From Aquanectria penicillioides (lineage: Eukaryota > Ascomycota > Sordariomycetes > Hypocreales > Nectriaceae): a stretch of DNA of 64,000 nt. The stretch is taken from assembly GCA_003415625.1 (NCBI GenBank), contig PYIU01000008.1, positions 1,860,001-1,924,000 on the forward strand, written 5' to 3'. Below are positions 23,153 through 36,348 of the stretch, piece by piece; the first letter of the stretch is position 1; each line of letters starts with the position of its first letter. Below the pieces are notes generated by a model. That model saw only the letters and a list, made by a program, of their open reading frames with translations, did no database searches and was not told the DNA's origin. The position numbers and the translations under genes are program-made.

Positions 23153-26100
23153 AACGAGATCTCGAAGCCTCTAGGAGGCTGAGGGCACTGGCGAGGCGTG
23201 CCCTCTGAAAACTAGGTCACTTGTGTGGATCCAGAGTGTTGATGTGTGTTGTGTTTTAGAAGGCGACTTGTGAGACGGGAACAACAGGTCCTGGGATTTG
23301 GGGTATCCGGCAGACTTCGAAGGGTGTGAGAGGTGACGGACCAAGATCGATCCTGTTTGGAGAGGGAGGGGTGGGGGAGGTACGATGCAAACCAAGGTGA
23401 CGGAACTGTGTATAATATAAGCTGGTCTGGGAGCAAAGAGATTGATGCAATCTTGGGGCAGAGCAACTGGTACCCTCCCAAGATTAGACAAGCCTGGAGC
23501 TGGGCTAGAATAGGTTAGGGTGGTTGTCCAGGGGTGACCCTTCGACGGAACGTTGTGGTTGGGCTGGCCTGGCTCGACGGACACCACCCCCCGGGAATCT
23601 GGGGGGGGTGGGTGGTAACAGGGGCCAGTCCAACAGGAATGGATCGATCAGACGGCCGCCGGGGCACTGTACGGCTTCTGGAGGCTCATGCGATGTTCGA
23701 CCTGCGGTAAGGCCAGTGAGGTTGGTAGTGGTGCGACTTGCGCGCCTCAACCCAGAGAAGCAATCAGGGTCGTTGCTGAATGGCGATTTGGCGGCACTGC
23801 CGCGTCTCGTCAAGGCTGAACAGGTGGAGGTGGACGCTGCAGACGCCGACTGCATCCATAAACGACACACAGGCTCAGTATGGAGGAAAAGGAGGGGAGT
23901 ACAAATAAAAGAAAAGACAACAAAGAAGAAGAAGAAGAAGTAAAGAAAAGAAAGAAAAAAAAAGAAAGCTCTTCTACTTCACAGAAGCAACAACAAGGAC
24001 GGCGGAGATGGCTGGAGTCAATATGCGTCGATCGACCACTAAAGCTGGCGTGCCTTCAACCACGGGACGGAGAAAAAAAAAGCAGTCATAAAATGCCGTG
24101 AGAGACGTGTATATTATGAGGCTTCCATATAGGTCAAGGATCCAACAGAAAACGGGTTGTACGCACGTACAGGCAAATAGAAATGCCCTCGAGAGTCAAG
24201 ACTCTACTGTGTGCCGCAGGCTAAGGCAGGCAAGACGGGGCATGGCAAGTGCCCGCCAAAACAACAGGCGTCCGGGAGGGATCAGCAAGTGGGTTTTGTT
24301 TCGAAGGTTGCCCATCGAGCTTAGCTTAGGTTCGGTACGGAGCTCGAGGTACCATCCAGGAGAAGAATATCCAGTAGGTATCGACCGAGTCGTGCCCAGG
24401 GCTCGACGGCCTCAGCACCTTCCACGTAGTAGTCCAGTTTACCCCTAGTCCGTCTCCTTGCTAGGAACTGGCTCCCTGAGCAATGCAGGAACGAAGTTGT
24501 AGCAAGCTCCACTAAGGGACGACGAGGTGCGGCCCACAGAGCGGAGCACCGCAACCATGTACGTGTACGGCCCCAGTACGTACCGTAAAAGGCTAACTGA
24601 CGTCGTCGCGCGTGGGTACAACATGCGCGTCGTGTGCGGATAAGGTCCCCGTACAGTGCAAGTTCTGGATCCACGGAATCCTGGAGCTGGAGTTTGAGGA
24701 AGCCCAGGACTGCTATGCCAAGGCTGACCAGGGAAAGCGAGTGAGATGGAAACGAGACCCTGCAGCGCAAACTGTCCCAAAGACGCACCGATAGGCCAAG
24801 GAATGTTGCTGGTCGATTGGAGTTGCGATTGGGTGGTGTCGGTGGAGAGATATTGAGGCGGCAGCGGGAGCGGGCAGCAGAGACGCCAACACCAACACAA
24901 AGAGGAAAGGAAAAGGAAGAAAAAAAAAAAAAGAGAGAGACATCTGGAAGCAGCAGAAGCCAGCCACCTTCGAAACTTGGCGCAACGGGAGGACGGACGG
25001 ACGGTGAATCCAACAAGGGTGTTCCCAGTGTGTCACACCCCACCACCATATTCTCACCCGCAGTCTCGGTGCCCTTCCTACCTTTCTCCATTCAAAAGAC
25101 GCGCCGCTGACTGCACTTGTGTTCCTGCGCGTCCACGGATATTTGATGTTTGCCAGGCTGCGCCATGCTGTGTCGTTCGGTGTGGTGATAAGAGGATATT
25201 ACACCACCTTCCGTGAGCATGCAGTGGGGGCCTGCGTGCCGCGAACACCGAGTGGTAAACTCAGTGGTGGCCTGCTAACAAGAAGCTACCGTTGACTGCA
25301 GTGCTGTAATACCTGAGCTCCCAAAGCTCGACGCAGCTAGTCGACGCAACTATCTGCATAGCGCGCTACGCAGTACAGTAGTCCCGAGACCCGCCTATTT
25401 TGGGGGACACTCACAAGGGCATTTGAAGAATGGTGGCGCGTTTTTAGCCTCAGGCTCGGCGACTTGAGACAAGCTGTGGCCGGGCGGACAAAAGCATGGG
25501 GCCACATTGCAGATTGCCTCATCGCCCGCCTGGGGAGATGGCTTCTTGGGCACGTCACCCAAACAAGAACGCCTCAACTGTCGGCTCAACGGTAGCGTCG
25601 ATTTGGAGAGCGTGGCGGTTTGGGGTCGAGATCCAGCTGAGGGGGCTAAAACACAATCATCAGCCATCAGGCCAGAGCGCAATATTATCGTCAACAAATG
25701 ACCTTTCTGACCAGAATCTGGTGCATCTGTTACATCCTGGCGCATCTTGGGGCGGGCAGGTGATGCACCAGCTGCATCAAGACCAACGACCCAGGCCCCG
25801 GGTCTGCAAAGAATGGCCGTCGAGCCTGGGTAAGGGTGAGCTGGTTGGGGTTCGATACGCATGTAGCAGACATCGACTATTAGACGATGTCTATTTCTGC
25901 ATGGATTAACGCTACGAGCCCTGTGAATTCAATCTTCAAGACCCGACTCGAAATGGTAGTGCTCTCAGGGAAGTGGGAGGAATGGGATGGATGGGTGGGA
26001 GGAAAGGATGGATAAGCCAGGGGGCCAGTTCCAGGGGCTGCATCCTACAGCACCTCACCAAACCCACGAGGGAAACAAGCCAGAAGACAGGAGAAACATG

Positions 26101-29100
26101 ACTCCTAGAACTAGCGCAAAGGTGACTGGCTGGGCAGCTCTCTCTGGCGGCGGGCCAGCGCACAGACGGCGCGGTCCCCGGTTTGAGTTCTGCGTTCGGA
26201 ATAGGTGGACACATGGCAACAAAACCGGTCGATAGGCAATACCTACCATCTTGACGACCCGCACCACCGGGAACGAACAAGATTATGGTCCAAGGCGCGA
26301 CTCATGAGGGTTATATCCCCTATTTTGCAATGTTATGTCTCCATTGTTAGACTGATATACCAGTTGTAACTCGCAGAGTGTGGACTCAGCGCAGGATAGC
26401 CGTTATCCAATCCGAAGGTCTCGACACAGGATCAAATCACGAGGATGGGCTTCCCTGAGACTCTGTTGCCGGAGGGCTTGTTGGTTCTCCAGTTGTCTGC
26501 TGCACCAGTCCGTAAAAGCGAGGGGTCAGCAAGACTTGAACTGGGACCAGGGCCAGGTGGGCGGTCAGGGGAGAAGCACCGATTCTCCGAGCGCACTGAT
26601 CGTGGAAGGGGTCTTATTGGGGGGGGGGAGGGGTTCGACTGTGGGTGAGACTGCAAGAGTCTCGGGGACTGGTTCACTCACAAACTTCTCAGGGACCTCC
26701 AAACTGCACAGGGCTCAGAGCACACGAAGCACCCAAGACAGACAAGACCATCGAACACTGGCAGGGCAAGGGTGGATAGTATCATGCCCTTGTTTAGCAC
26801 TTGGGCTCCGCTGTTCTGTAAGTAGTTAGTGTGGCGTGGGTGCTGCGGGCTGTCCACAATTGACCCAGTCGCCAACGAGCCCTGACTACTGCTGGGCGGG
26901 ACTGGTTGGCTCCATCACGAGAGAGGGGCGCCAGAAGCCATGGAAGCTTCTATTGCGACGTTCCTGGTTGTTGCTTTGGCCTTCTCTGCGTTTGCTAGGT
27001 TTGCCTTGCTGAAACGGAGTTGAACTGCGCTACTTTCATTTGTTTGCGTTGCGTTGCGCTGCGATGAGTCGCATCGCGCAGGTACCGATAGATGTTGGAA
27101 CAAGGCGGTTGATACCTACATAATTACCGGTACTCCGTACCTAGATAAGGTATTGAAGGAGGCGGGGAATCAACGACTTACAGGTGAGACGTGCGCAACC
27201 TTTGAAGACGATACCGATGCTCAAGATCACTGCCCACTCATCCCGCTTTCTTCTTTCTTTTTCTCGGGTGATGCGCGGCGTCCTACCTGTTTTGCTTCTT
27301 CCACGGCGCGGGTCCTTGGCTCGCTTGCACAAAAGGAAGAAAACCAGCTTAGTCCGGGCGACGTGTAGCCTTCTTCAGGGTTCCCTCAATGCAGGGAATG
27401 GAGGAAAAAAACCCTGTGCCCCTCCCACTGGTCCTGCCCTACGCGGCTTTCTGCATCGCTTGTTTTTTTTTTTTTTTTTGCTCTATTACTCGTTCCTTAT
27501 CCGTATTGTCGTGTTGTGGACAGACTGACACCGCAAAAGAGGTCGGAAAAAGTGCAACCAGTAAAAGATCCAAGACCCATTTTGTTATTGATGGACTGAT
27601 GGTTGGATATCGACCATCCGCAATACGGGAAGAAAAGAGGAGTCCACGTCAAGGCAAAAGAGGGGCGGGAAGGATTCATCCAATCCAGGAACGCATGACG
27701 ACGGTGGCAGAGAGTAGCAAAGACCAGCCATCCTTTGCCAGAAGAATGCCGTCATGCGCGTAATACCCACGACCCAGGTACCAAGATGTACGAATTCCCT
27801 CATACCGACAGGATCAACGTCCTCGCTCCAATTTTTGCGCATAATTTTGTTTGTCTGTTCAGCCATCGAGCTTCTTGCCTGTATTATTATTAGCCATTGG
27901 CCGGCTAAGATACTCCTGTCAGATGCATCATGCATAGGCAGGTATCCTATGGTGCAGCCGAGTTTTCAGGTGTCGACGCAAGGTCATTGTTGGTCCTGTA
28001 AGGAGCCTTCCGTTCCCTCTTGACCTGAAATCATGAACGCAAGCCGCAAACCATCAGCTCCAAATCGAGCTCTCACAATGCAATGGGCCAATGGCTGTGG
28101 CCACTTGCCGATGTCTTCACATGCACGAAAACGCCTCTCAACCAAAATCTAACACAGCACAGCCACGAGACATGGCCTCGGCAGGTCTGGTACCCAGCCC
28201 TCCCGTAGTTTGCTCGCTCGTGAAATGGAGGATTCCCTTGCTTTCAACTTGCCTCGGGGTAGCTTGGCCATTATGCGCACGGGTTGCAGCAGATCGGGGA
28301 GCCAAGGTCAAGGACTATTGGCGGGACGTGCGTTTGGATACGAGATCTGAAAACCCATCTGAACCTAGATATTCCAGGTGCTGAATGCCGCGCGTGGCCA
28401 TTCGTCTTCGATATAGGCTGGTAAGTTGGTCGGTGCTTGTGATTTAGGATCCTACGAAGGCGGAAGGAACCGCAATCCTCCTCCTCGTCATCGCTATTGC
28501 CCGCCGTTGTCGCCCTGCGTCCTTTCACCTGCCCCTCCTTGCCCTAAGTCAACTCACATCCGGCCATCACATTCGGGATTTCGTCATCGCCAATCAACTC
28601 ACGGGATGATTAGCCTTTTCCATCCCCATCCACGTCCTCATCCCTCCTTGAGCAGCAACGAGCAGAGTTTGACCTCTAGCCGGGGAAACCTAACCCGGCC
28701 AGGCCCTGGCCAAGCCCGCGACTTGCTCTTATTGTGTGTACAATCTCGACAATAGCTTCGAGGCCCAGGCCCTCTGGTCCTTGGTCTCGGCATGGACCAG
28801 ATAGTTGGATCATTGGCATACAGGAGCATCGAAGCACCGAAGCACCGGAAAGCACTCGCAAGCTAGCCCTCTCCATGCTCCGGATTACGGTCCCGCCTCA
28901 ATCGCGCCAATAATCAACTGTCCCCTTGAATGCAAGTGTGGACGCAGCTACGGGCTCGGCTCCAGGCCGAGACTCCCGCCTGGCCTCTTCCCACCCTGGC
29001 AGCGTGTCCTGCTCGGCGTTGGACGCGGCCACTGTGCGGCAAATCCTTTCGTGGTCCCTCCATCCTCGCCTCCCCCACAGAGACTCTTCCCAATCCTCCG

Positions 29101-31700
29101 GAACCCTGGCCGCTTCAACGGTCACCGCAGGCGCAGGCACAGGCACAGGCACAGGCACAGACACCGTGCAGTTGCAGGTGCAATGCAGCCGTATACCTAC
29201 ATCCATCCACACCCGCATGCATACAGGCTGTCCAGGCGACCCAACTGCTCTCCATCTGCAGGTTGCCGCGTTTCTCGAGCTCATCCCCTCGTTTCTGCAA
29301 ACTGTGAGTCCCTGTACGGCGTCGCGATTTATGCAGCCCCCGGACCAGAGGCACAAGTCGGTGTGATAGCCCCGGGTCGCGATGCGTGTGAAACTTTGAC
29401 CTAGCGGCGATGCCCCTCCTCGGAAGCATGCTGGGCAGTCTTGACACTGCCCCTCTCTAGACACTGCCGTCTTTGAGGGAGGGCTACCAGGCGAAGCCCA
29501 CTTGAAGTGGAGGGATGTGGGAGAGCTTACGATACGGAAAAGTTGCAGTGGATGGCAAGTCGGCATACCCCAGTCCCCCGTCCGTCTCCGCCTCGCGTCC
29601 TACATCCAGAGTTTGAGCCGGACAACGCCCCGAATTGGACCTGATTCTTTTGGCCTGCCCATGCTGGCTGATCTCCATGTTCAACAATGCAAAATCCTTG
29701 CACCCTGGCTCTTTTTATCGACCATCCAGCCTTCCTTCCAACTTCCGGCCACCTCAAGTCCTACCGTCCCAAAAACATTGTCGTTCCCTGCTGGCCTGTC
29801 TGCTCCGCCGCTCGGAGGCCTAGCGCCGGGGAACCAGTGAGCCTTTCCGTTGCAGCCCTGCCCTGGTCCTCAACCATCCGTCAGGCGTCGCGCTCCAGGG
29901 TAGTGCCATTTTCTGGGAAGCGATTGCTCCGTTTGAGTTCAGAAAGGTTCAGACCTCTCGCTGCTACGTCGGACCCTGACATGAACTCATCCTAATTCGC
30001 CTTAACCCATCTACCGAGTAACTGTGACCTTTTACTGGGCACCTCCGCTGTCCTGAACATGCCATTGTGGCCGCGAAGTCACTTTCCACCTGGCCGGGTC
30101 GTGCAGACGCAAAAAAACGGGTCGGGCTCTGTCTTTAGTGCCGCTACCTGGCTACCGGTACGCACTTACAAGGAGGGCATTAAAAGCGGCGGCACCCTCG
30201 CTTGAGTGATCAAGCCTCATGCTGTGATCGGCAGTCTCGCTACGTGAGAGGAGCTTCACAAAGGTTATCGCCGGTTGCTAACGTGTTCTTCGAAACAGCG
30301 CGATAATACCTTAGCCGACGACAATGTTTAGCATTAACCCCATTTCGACGATCCTCTAGTAGATCGTATGAATTTAGACATATTACGCTCAATCCCTATG
30401 TTGAGGATCAAGGGAAAATTGTCATGGCTGTTGGCAAACTTGTCTCCTTCCACTTTGGTCGAATGTTCACCTCTCGAGGGACCCTACATTGTCGAATGGC
30501 TAGCTCCGGAGGAGATGTCTAGGATGGCTACAAGGTTCGCCAGCTCCAAACGTGTCAAATATGGCATCTCGCACGAAAGAGGAAACGTCCCATTTGGCAT
30601 CATGATGGCGTCGCAGGGAGACGTTGTGCGCTCTTCGCCCGATTCGGCTGCGATCAGCCCCCTACCTAAAATTTGGGATGAAGCGAGCAATCAAGCAAGC
30701 AAGATTAACTGGCAGTTGACAGGCCATGCGATTGTGTGCGGCCAGACAAACTGCAGGCAACCCAAACCCTTGGTCCCGAGATTTGACGTTTGCCTGATTA
30801 AGGCCATTGCAGCTTGAGACGCCTTCCATTTTCAACATCATCACTATTGGCTCCCATCATGCTGTCTGGCCACGCTTGACTAACAAGACGCAGCACCCAA
30901 GGTGAACTTGGCTACTCTGAGCGACCGAGGTCGGTATGTGGGATAAAGACCTCCTCATCCTTCCCATCCTTCTTGGGTGGCCTGTAGAAAGTAATTCGTG
31001 GGGGGGACCCATGGGCCAGCATTGTGAAAAAAAAAAAGACCCATGAATATACTTTTCGTGACTGGTGATCGACATGACCGGATCCACAACATCATTTGAA
31101 GGTCATTTGCAGGATGTGCATGTTCTTCAAACACCAGCAATATTTCACAACCCAAAAATTCATAATGCCAAGAAAAAAAAGAAAAAAGAAGAAGAATGTA
31201 GTCATTGCGAGTGTCCTTCTTGGAACAAAAACGAAGAGGGAAAGCAACACATGTCCCCATACCATGATATTCAACATTCCACTTCTTTTCATTCCTTTCA
31301 CATGTGCCCATAGTATCAATATATCTCGGTGAGGAAAACTCAATTCAGCTTCGTGCTCTGAAAACAAATCAAAGCCAAAGGGGGGAATAAAGCGAAGAAT
31401 CCCAGAAAACGTAATGCTTGCTCAGAAAGGGACTCAAGATTTGCTTCTTCTTCCTGTTCCACTTTCCAGTCCAATCATTTGGCCCTTCCTTGCTCTCTTC
31501 TTTCTACCAGATCTACCCAAAACGCCGACGCTTGAAGCCCTGGTTGACAGCAAAATGACTCCGGCGCCGGCCTGAATGAATTTACGGGGAAAAAGATACT
31601 AATTAGATATACGTGTAATACCGAAAAGGATTAAAACAAACGCCCTTGGAGGATTGCAAAAGAGAATAGTAAAGTGAAGGCAATGAATTAAGGGATTTGT
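23153..31700. other. 8.5-kb gene-free region
   Basis: This stretch lies between the divergent start of the CRIB gene and the 3' end of the NIPA-type gene. The open frames in it overlap on both strands, have skewed composition and show no known domain. I found no chain of exons with good splice sites and no tRNA or 5S rRNA. It holds GAA-rich (about 23,920-23,970) and A-rich tracts, a 17-T run near 27,462, TACCGGTACTCCGTACC-type words near 27,127 and a CAGGCA repeat at 29,128. The first kilobase is the promoter of the CRIB gene. The remainder may hold non-coding RNAs or decayed sequence. Confidence 0.45.
29128..29162. repeat. (CAGGCA)n hexanucleotide repeat
   Basis: About five to six copies of CAGGCA/CAGGCG lie in tandem in non-coding DNA. 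Confidence 0.75.
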
Positions 31701-33996
31701 TTAGTTAGCGTAGGGTCTTGAAACATTTGCGCCGTCGAAGCGGGGGTCTGTTGCAATCCTGTCCAGGCGGGCGTTACCATCCTCGACGTCGCTAGCAAAG
31801 GGGTCGTCCTTGCGACGCTTGCGTCGCACACCGAAGAAGTCACCCAGGGTGTCGCTGAGGCTACGGGAGCGGCGCCGTCCTTGGTCTTCATGTCCATCGC
31901 CAGTGCGACTGTCGGTTTCGCCAAAGGCACTAGAGAGCACGTCCTCGGACGCATGGATCACGGCATGGCCCGGCAGGGTTGCACCGGCGGTTGTAGCGGA
32001 GGTATCGGCGTCGACTTCATCGCCAAAGAAGAGGCCGGCACGGATCTGGGAGCGGATGCGGCGTATCGACGACTTTCCCAGTCGTGGGTCGTCCGTGGCG
32101 CGAAGGAAGGCGTCCTTTACAACGGCGGTGACGGTTGAAGAAAGAGGTGAGGGTGAGATGAACGTACGAGAGTGGTGATGCGTGACGCCCGACTTGGTTG
32201 GGCTCAGTCCTGGGCGAGGAGGCAGAACACCATCAGGAGCACTTGGGTCCCTCAGGGGCGTCGTTGGATTCGAAGGCACCGTCGTCGATGCTCCCCCAGT
32301 TCCTGGACCTGACGCCATAAGAACAGAATCCACGGAGTATGTCCTGATGCCGTGGCCAGGCGGCGTTGATGGAACCCCCACGTTTTGCCATGGGTTACTG
32401 TGGATCGGGGCGTCCTTGCCGGGGAGCTATGCGAACCGTTCGATCCAAGAAGCCTCACGGATGGTAGGCCCCTTCGTTATGTGGCCTGACAATTCGCACA
32501 GATTCCGCATTGCTGGTTTGCGATTGTCGACTGGATCGGCGCGACCGTGATTGGGATTGTAATTTTGGACATTGAAAGTCCGGGCCATTCTGGCCTAAGG
32601 AAGCTGCTGTATTGGTGTCCTGGCGAGCCAAGCCTATTGTCTCTTCGATTCCTTCGGCGTCCGATAGTACGTCATCATTGTCACGATTTGGTTGCCTCCC
32701 GCTTGTGATCAAGAACACACCAAAGAAAGTCAACAGGCAGCCTCCTACGAATTTGGCAGCCTGCTCAAGCGTCGTGCGCTCAAAGTCGCGGTAAAGAACG
32801 GCGCTCCCGATGATAACGCACAAAGTGAACGTGACGAATTGGATGGGGATGACTTGCGTCGAATCGAAGCGTTGGAGGGCCTTATTGACGTAGCGGATCT
32901 GCATGATGGCTGTCATGAGCAGAATGAGTATCAGGGCGTAGGTGACGGGGGTTGTAAAGGCTCGCCAAAGTGTCGAGGAGAGCATCGAGGAGACACCTTT
33001 CGTTGCCAGTGCAGTATACCCACCTGTCCATCATTAGTATCTGGTTTCCAAGTTCACTTATACTACCACTTGACTTGAATCAACAAACATACCAAATAGA
33101 CCAACAAGCCCTAAGTCGATCAGGATCGTCCTTCTGCCGTACTTGGGGCTTAGCCACATAAGAGTAACAATGAGAAACACAGTGACTCCCAGATATACCT
33201 CAAAGGCCAGTGTGGTGATGGCATCCCAGACATCATGGGGATTTAGTTTTGTTTCTTCCTGATTCGCACTCAGGACCACGGTTACCACACCGCCGACAGC
33301 AATGACGACTCCCCAGAAGTCGCGTTGCCGGAATCTCTCATGAAACATTGCAGGAGCTATGATGCAATTGGATATCAGAGCAACGACGCCCAGTGGGGAG
33401 ACGATAGAGGCGGGAGCGAAACCATAGGCAAGGAAGTTGCCCATTTCGCCAAGGGTAATGAGGACTTGGCCTAACCACCAGTATGGTGACTTGAGGTATG
33501 ATGAAGACACCTGTGCGGATTCATCTTCGTCGCAGTTCGTGTCGTTGGAGATATCGGAATGACAGGAACCTCGAAGAGGATCGGTCTCGTGACTATCGTC
33601 GTAGGGTTCGGGATCTGAGTCAACAGCAGAGCTCCCATCGCCATTTTGGTAACCATTGCCGACATGGTCACCTCCAAGAGTCCCGTATGAACCAACCTGA
33701 TTGCCACTCCGAGCGCGTTTCAATGCATCTTTTGCTCTCCGTCGTATCCGATGGCGTTCTTTATGGAGCTGGATGTGCGCGTACCGCTGAACGTTGAGGG
33801 CGAGTGCAATGAGGACATTTCCAACAATGGCGGTGATGATTCCAATTAACGATGACCATTCTTGTAGATTGTCGCTAGGATCGCCGCTGTGATGGCCGCC
33901 ATTGTCGCCACCGGGCACGTCACTGACGAGGGGAGTCGGCCATGGGTCGGAGGCGAGCGCGGGCCCTGGCAGCTCGACAATGGCTCGCAGCATCAT
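31701..33996 (-). CDS. NIPA/DUF803-family membrane transporter (putative Mg2+ transport)
   Basis: There are three exons on the minus strand: 33996-33093, 33023-32459 and 32397-31701, giving 721 aa. Intron 1 (33092-33024, 69 nt) has GTATGT, a TACTAAT branch point and a CAG acceptor, and restores VGLFGGYTALATKGVSSML. Intron 2 (32458-32398, 61 nt; GTGAGG...CAG) joins GAYHP to NPWQNVGVPS and avoids an immediate stop. I chose Met at 33996; the frame stays open upstream to about 34110 but without ATG. About eight hydrophobic segments are visible, for example SLIGIITAIVGNVLIALAL, the WWLGQVLITLGEMGNFLAYG block, and VIPIQFVTFTLCVIIGSAV. These match the NIPA-like fold of the drug/metabolite transporter superfamily. 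A charged loop sits between segments 1 and 2. The hydrophilic tail of about 300 residues is Ser/Arg-rich and probably cytosolic. Mg2+ as substrate is inferred from the family. Confidence 0.85.
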
Positions 33997-35050
33997 CGGG
34001 CGCCGGCTCGGGGTGAGAGGAGAGTGTAGGTGAAGCGAAGGGGATGGAGGAGGGGGATGGATGATGGTTTCGGAGATGGATGTCGTCAAATGGCGACGGG
34101 CGAGGAGCAAGACAGACGGTGGAGCGGTGGCAAGCGTAAGGGTATCATGGGGGCAACGAGTGACCTCTGGAGCAGCTTGGGGTGTATAACATGACCAGAG
34201 GACAAAGGAGAGGCGACAGTCGCAGCAGCGGGGAAAGCAGAGGTCTATCGACGAGACATAACAACAGCTAAGGATGGCCGGCGCGGCACGGCAATGAGGA
34301 AAAAAAAGGTGAAGATGTATGTCTCACGCTGTGGTGGATTTAGGGTGACCAGGGCGGGAGAGCAACGATGGTGGTGTTTTTTGGGCACGTCTTGAAATGG
34401 TGCCCCAGGCATGCATGTGCATGACCTCAGCGCACAGGACGCGGAGGTGACGAGTAGGGGTACCTACTGTAAGCCAGATATTGGGAGGGGGCGCTGGGCG
34501 AGATGACGATATGGGTGACCTGGGGGCGTTATGGGGAGCCCCGGGCATATTTTCCCGCCGAGGTTCGCAGTGAGCTCTCGCGTCGGGGGCTTCGGGGCTC
34601 GCTGATTTGGCTGGCGCTGGTTGGTGCTGGGCCGCCGTGGGCGCCGTCTCTTAGCGGGCCCCATGCTGTCATTTCGCATTTCGCATATCGCGTTCCCACT
34701 GACTATTGAGGCGCAGGCCAATGACCGCTTGAGCGCCCATGCGTCTAAGCTACCGTTCTTATTGAATAGCCTATATGACCATTTGATGACCTTGAACATG
34801 TGCGTGTATTCTGTATCTATTCCTTATGGCTCCCGCCCCTTAAGGTCAGGGAGGTCTAGCTCTCTGTTGCTTACTAACCCAGGTCGAGGGGGCCGAGGGT
34901 TCGGCGAGCCCAGCCCGAATCAGTCCCGAAGGGACCTCTATTCCTCACGTGATATCCTGCAGCCCTAATGTTCTATGCCTCCAATTCAACAGTTCTCGTA
35001 CTTACACTACAGTCGCCACAGTCCACGGCACTCACAACTCCGTGCGAACG
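33997..35050. promoter_or_regulatory. upstream region of the NIPA-type gene, up to the AT-rich block
   Basis: This is the presumed promoter and 5' UTR of the minus-strand transporter gene. It is GC-rich to about 35,040, then base composition switches within about 30 bp to extreme AT. A CACGTG E-box lies near 34,947. The final GC-rich part (about 34,850-35,040) does not resemble its neighbours and could be a remnant of another element, but no ends were identified. Confidence 0.45.
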
Positions 35051-35396
35051 TATTGTACATTTTTCTATATAATCCATTTCTTTTTTATTTCTTTTTTATT
35101 TTAAATTAAATACTTTTAATAATAAGGCAATTATAAAATAAAAACACTTAATAGAAAATATATATAAAGATAAAACCTAAATTTAAGATAAAATAATAAA
35201 TTAAAAAAGAAAAATTTAAAAATAATAATTATTAAATAAATAAATAATTATAAAATAATTAAGTATATATATAAATAAATTATAAAATAATTAAAATATA
35301 TATATAAATAATAAGAATAGTTTTAAGCTTAAAAAATTAGGCTTAATAGAAAGAGAAATAATTATAAGATAATAAATATAACAATAGTTATATATA

Positions 35397-35473
35397 GTAG
35401 GTGCAGCTAAATAGGTCAATAGAGTACCAGTCTTTATATTTTAAGACTAAAGCTTAAAGAGCTTTAGTTTATA
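35397..35473 (+). other. tRNA-like decayed sequence at the left edge of the outer copia element
   Basis: The sequence has a box-A-like GCAGCTAAATAGG (35,403-35,415) and a perfect 6-bp hairpin AGTCTT/AAGACT (35,429-35,448) at the anticodon-arm position. A perfect 5-bp stem with a 7-nt loop, AAAGC-TTAAAGA-GCTTT (35,449-35,465), sits at the T-arm position. The acceptor stem pairs poorly and the anticodon-like loop has 8 nt, so a working tRNA is unlikely. It could be a mutated tRNA gene or the head of a SINE. Confidence 0.3.
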
Positions 35474-35478
35474 AATGC

Positions 35479-35703
35479 TATTAAACCTAAGGTATCCTAT
35501 ATATAGGGAAATATTAAAACGCACTTTAAATTATAAAAATAAAGCTTGGAATGATTGGATGAAGGTTATATAAATATAATATAGCTCTATTAGGTCTAGT
35601 GCAACCTAACCCCTCTTTTAGAGCCTAAGCAATAAAGCAAGGCTAAAAGGAACAAAAAGGAAAACAAAAAGATATATAATTATATAACTGGTTCAATTTA
35701 ATA
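35479..35703 (+). repeat. outer copia 5' LTR
   Basis: This 225-bp copy begins tattaaacctaagg and ends ttcaatttaata. It is one of four related LTR copies in the block. It is preceded by the target-site copy aatgc. Confidence 0.9.
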
Positions 35704-36140
35704 ATTAAAAGTCTTAAAGCTATATTTATTAGTATAGCTATAACTATTTAATTGAGCTTTAAAAGTAAGAAATAAACTTTATATTTTAATTCTAAACTAA
35801 ATATATAAAATAACTTTAAAGACCTATATTTTTAATAATTTAAATGATTAAAAAACCTTTAAATAAAGCTATAAAATAAAAATTACTATAAAATAAATTA
35901 AAAAGCTTAAAATCCTTAAGGACTCTTTTTAGTTTAAAATTATTTAAATTTTTAAGTCTATAATGCTAATTGCTATAAAATACTTTATAAAAAAGGAAGT
36001 TAAGGCTAAAAGCTTAAAATTAAAGTTTATTTAATTAATATAAAGGGCAATTATAATAATAAAGCTGCTTTTTAAAAACTAAAAACTATTAAAATATAAG
36101 CTTATAATATTTTACTATAATTAAGAAAAATATAAAATTA

Positions 36141-36333
36141 TATAAGGGTTAGCTAATTAAGGTAATATAAAATAGATCTTTAGGTAACTTATATATTATA
36201 TATAAGCTTTAATTTATTAAGTATTAGTCTATTGCTTAATAATATATCTTTTATTTAAGGTATAGCAGTATATCTATATAGCTATACTTAAGAGCCCTAT
36301 TATCTATTAAAGTAAGTCCTCTATTTCTTTATA
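36141..36333 (-). repeat. gypsy LTR, left copy (3' LTR in element sense)
   Basis: This 193-bp LTR starts tataagggttag and ends ctttata. It is paired with 43,869-44,061 and differs from it mainly by transitions. Confidence 0.92.
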
Positions 36334-36348
36334 ATTATCCCCCTTTCT

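Noticed and set aside
24321..25091. 256-residue minus-strand open frame
   Set aside because: The composition is low-complexity (poly-Phe/Ser from C/T tracts), several overlapping frames exist on both strands, and no family is recognised.
28805..29404. 199-residue plus-strand frame with His-Arg repeats
   Set aside because: The repeats come from the CAGGCA tandem tract and all three frames are open nearby, so coding is not supported.
30368..30817. 149-residue plus-strand open frame starting at an ATG
   Set aside because: There is no recognisable domain, no neighbouring exon and no codon bias evident by eye. It is kept only as a weak possibility.
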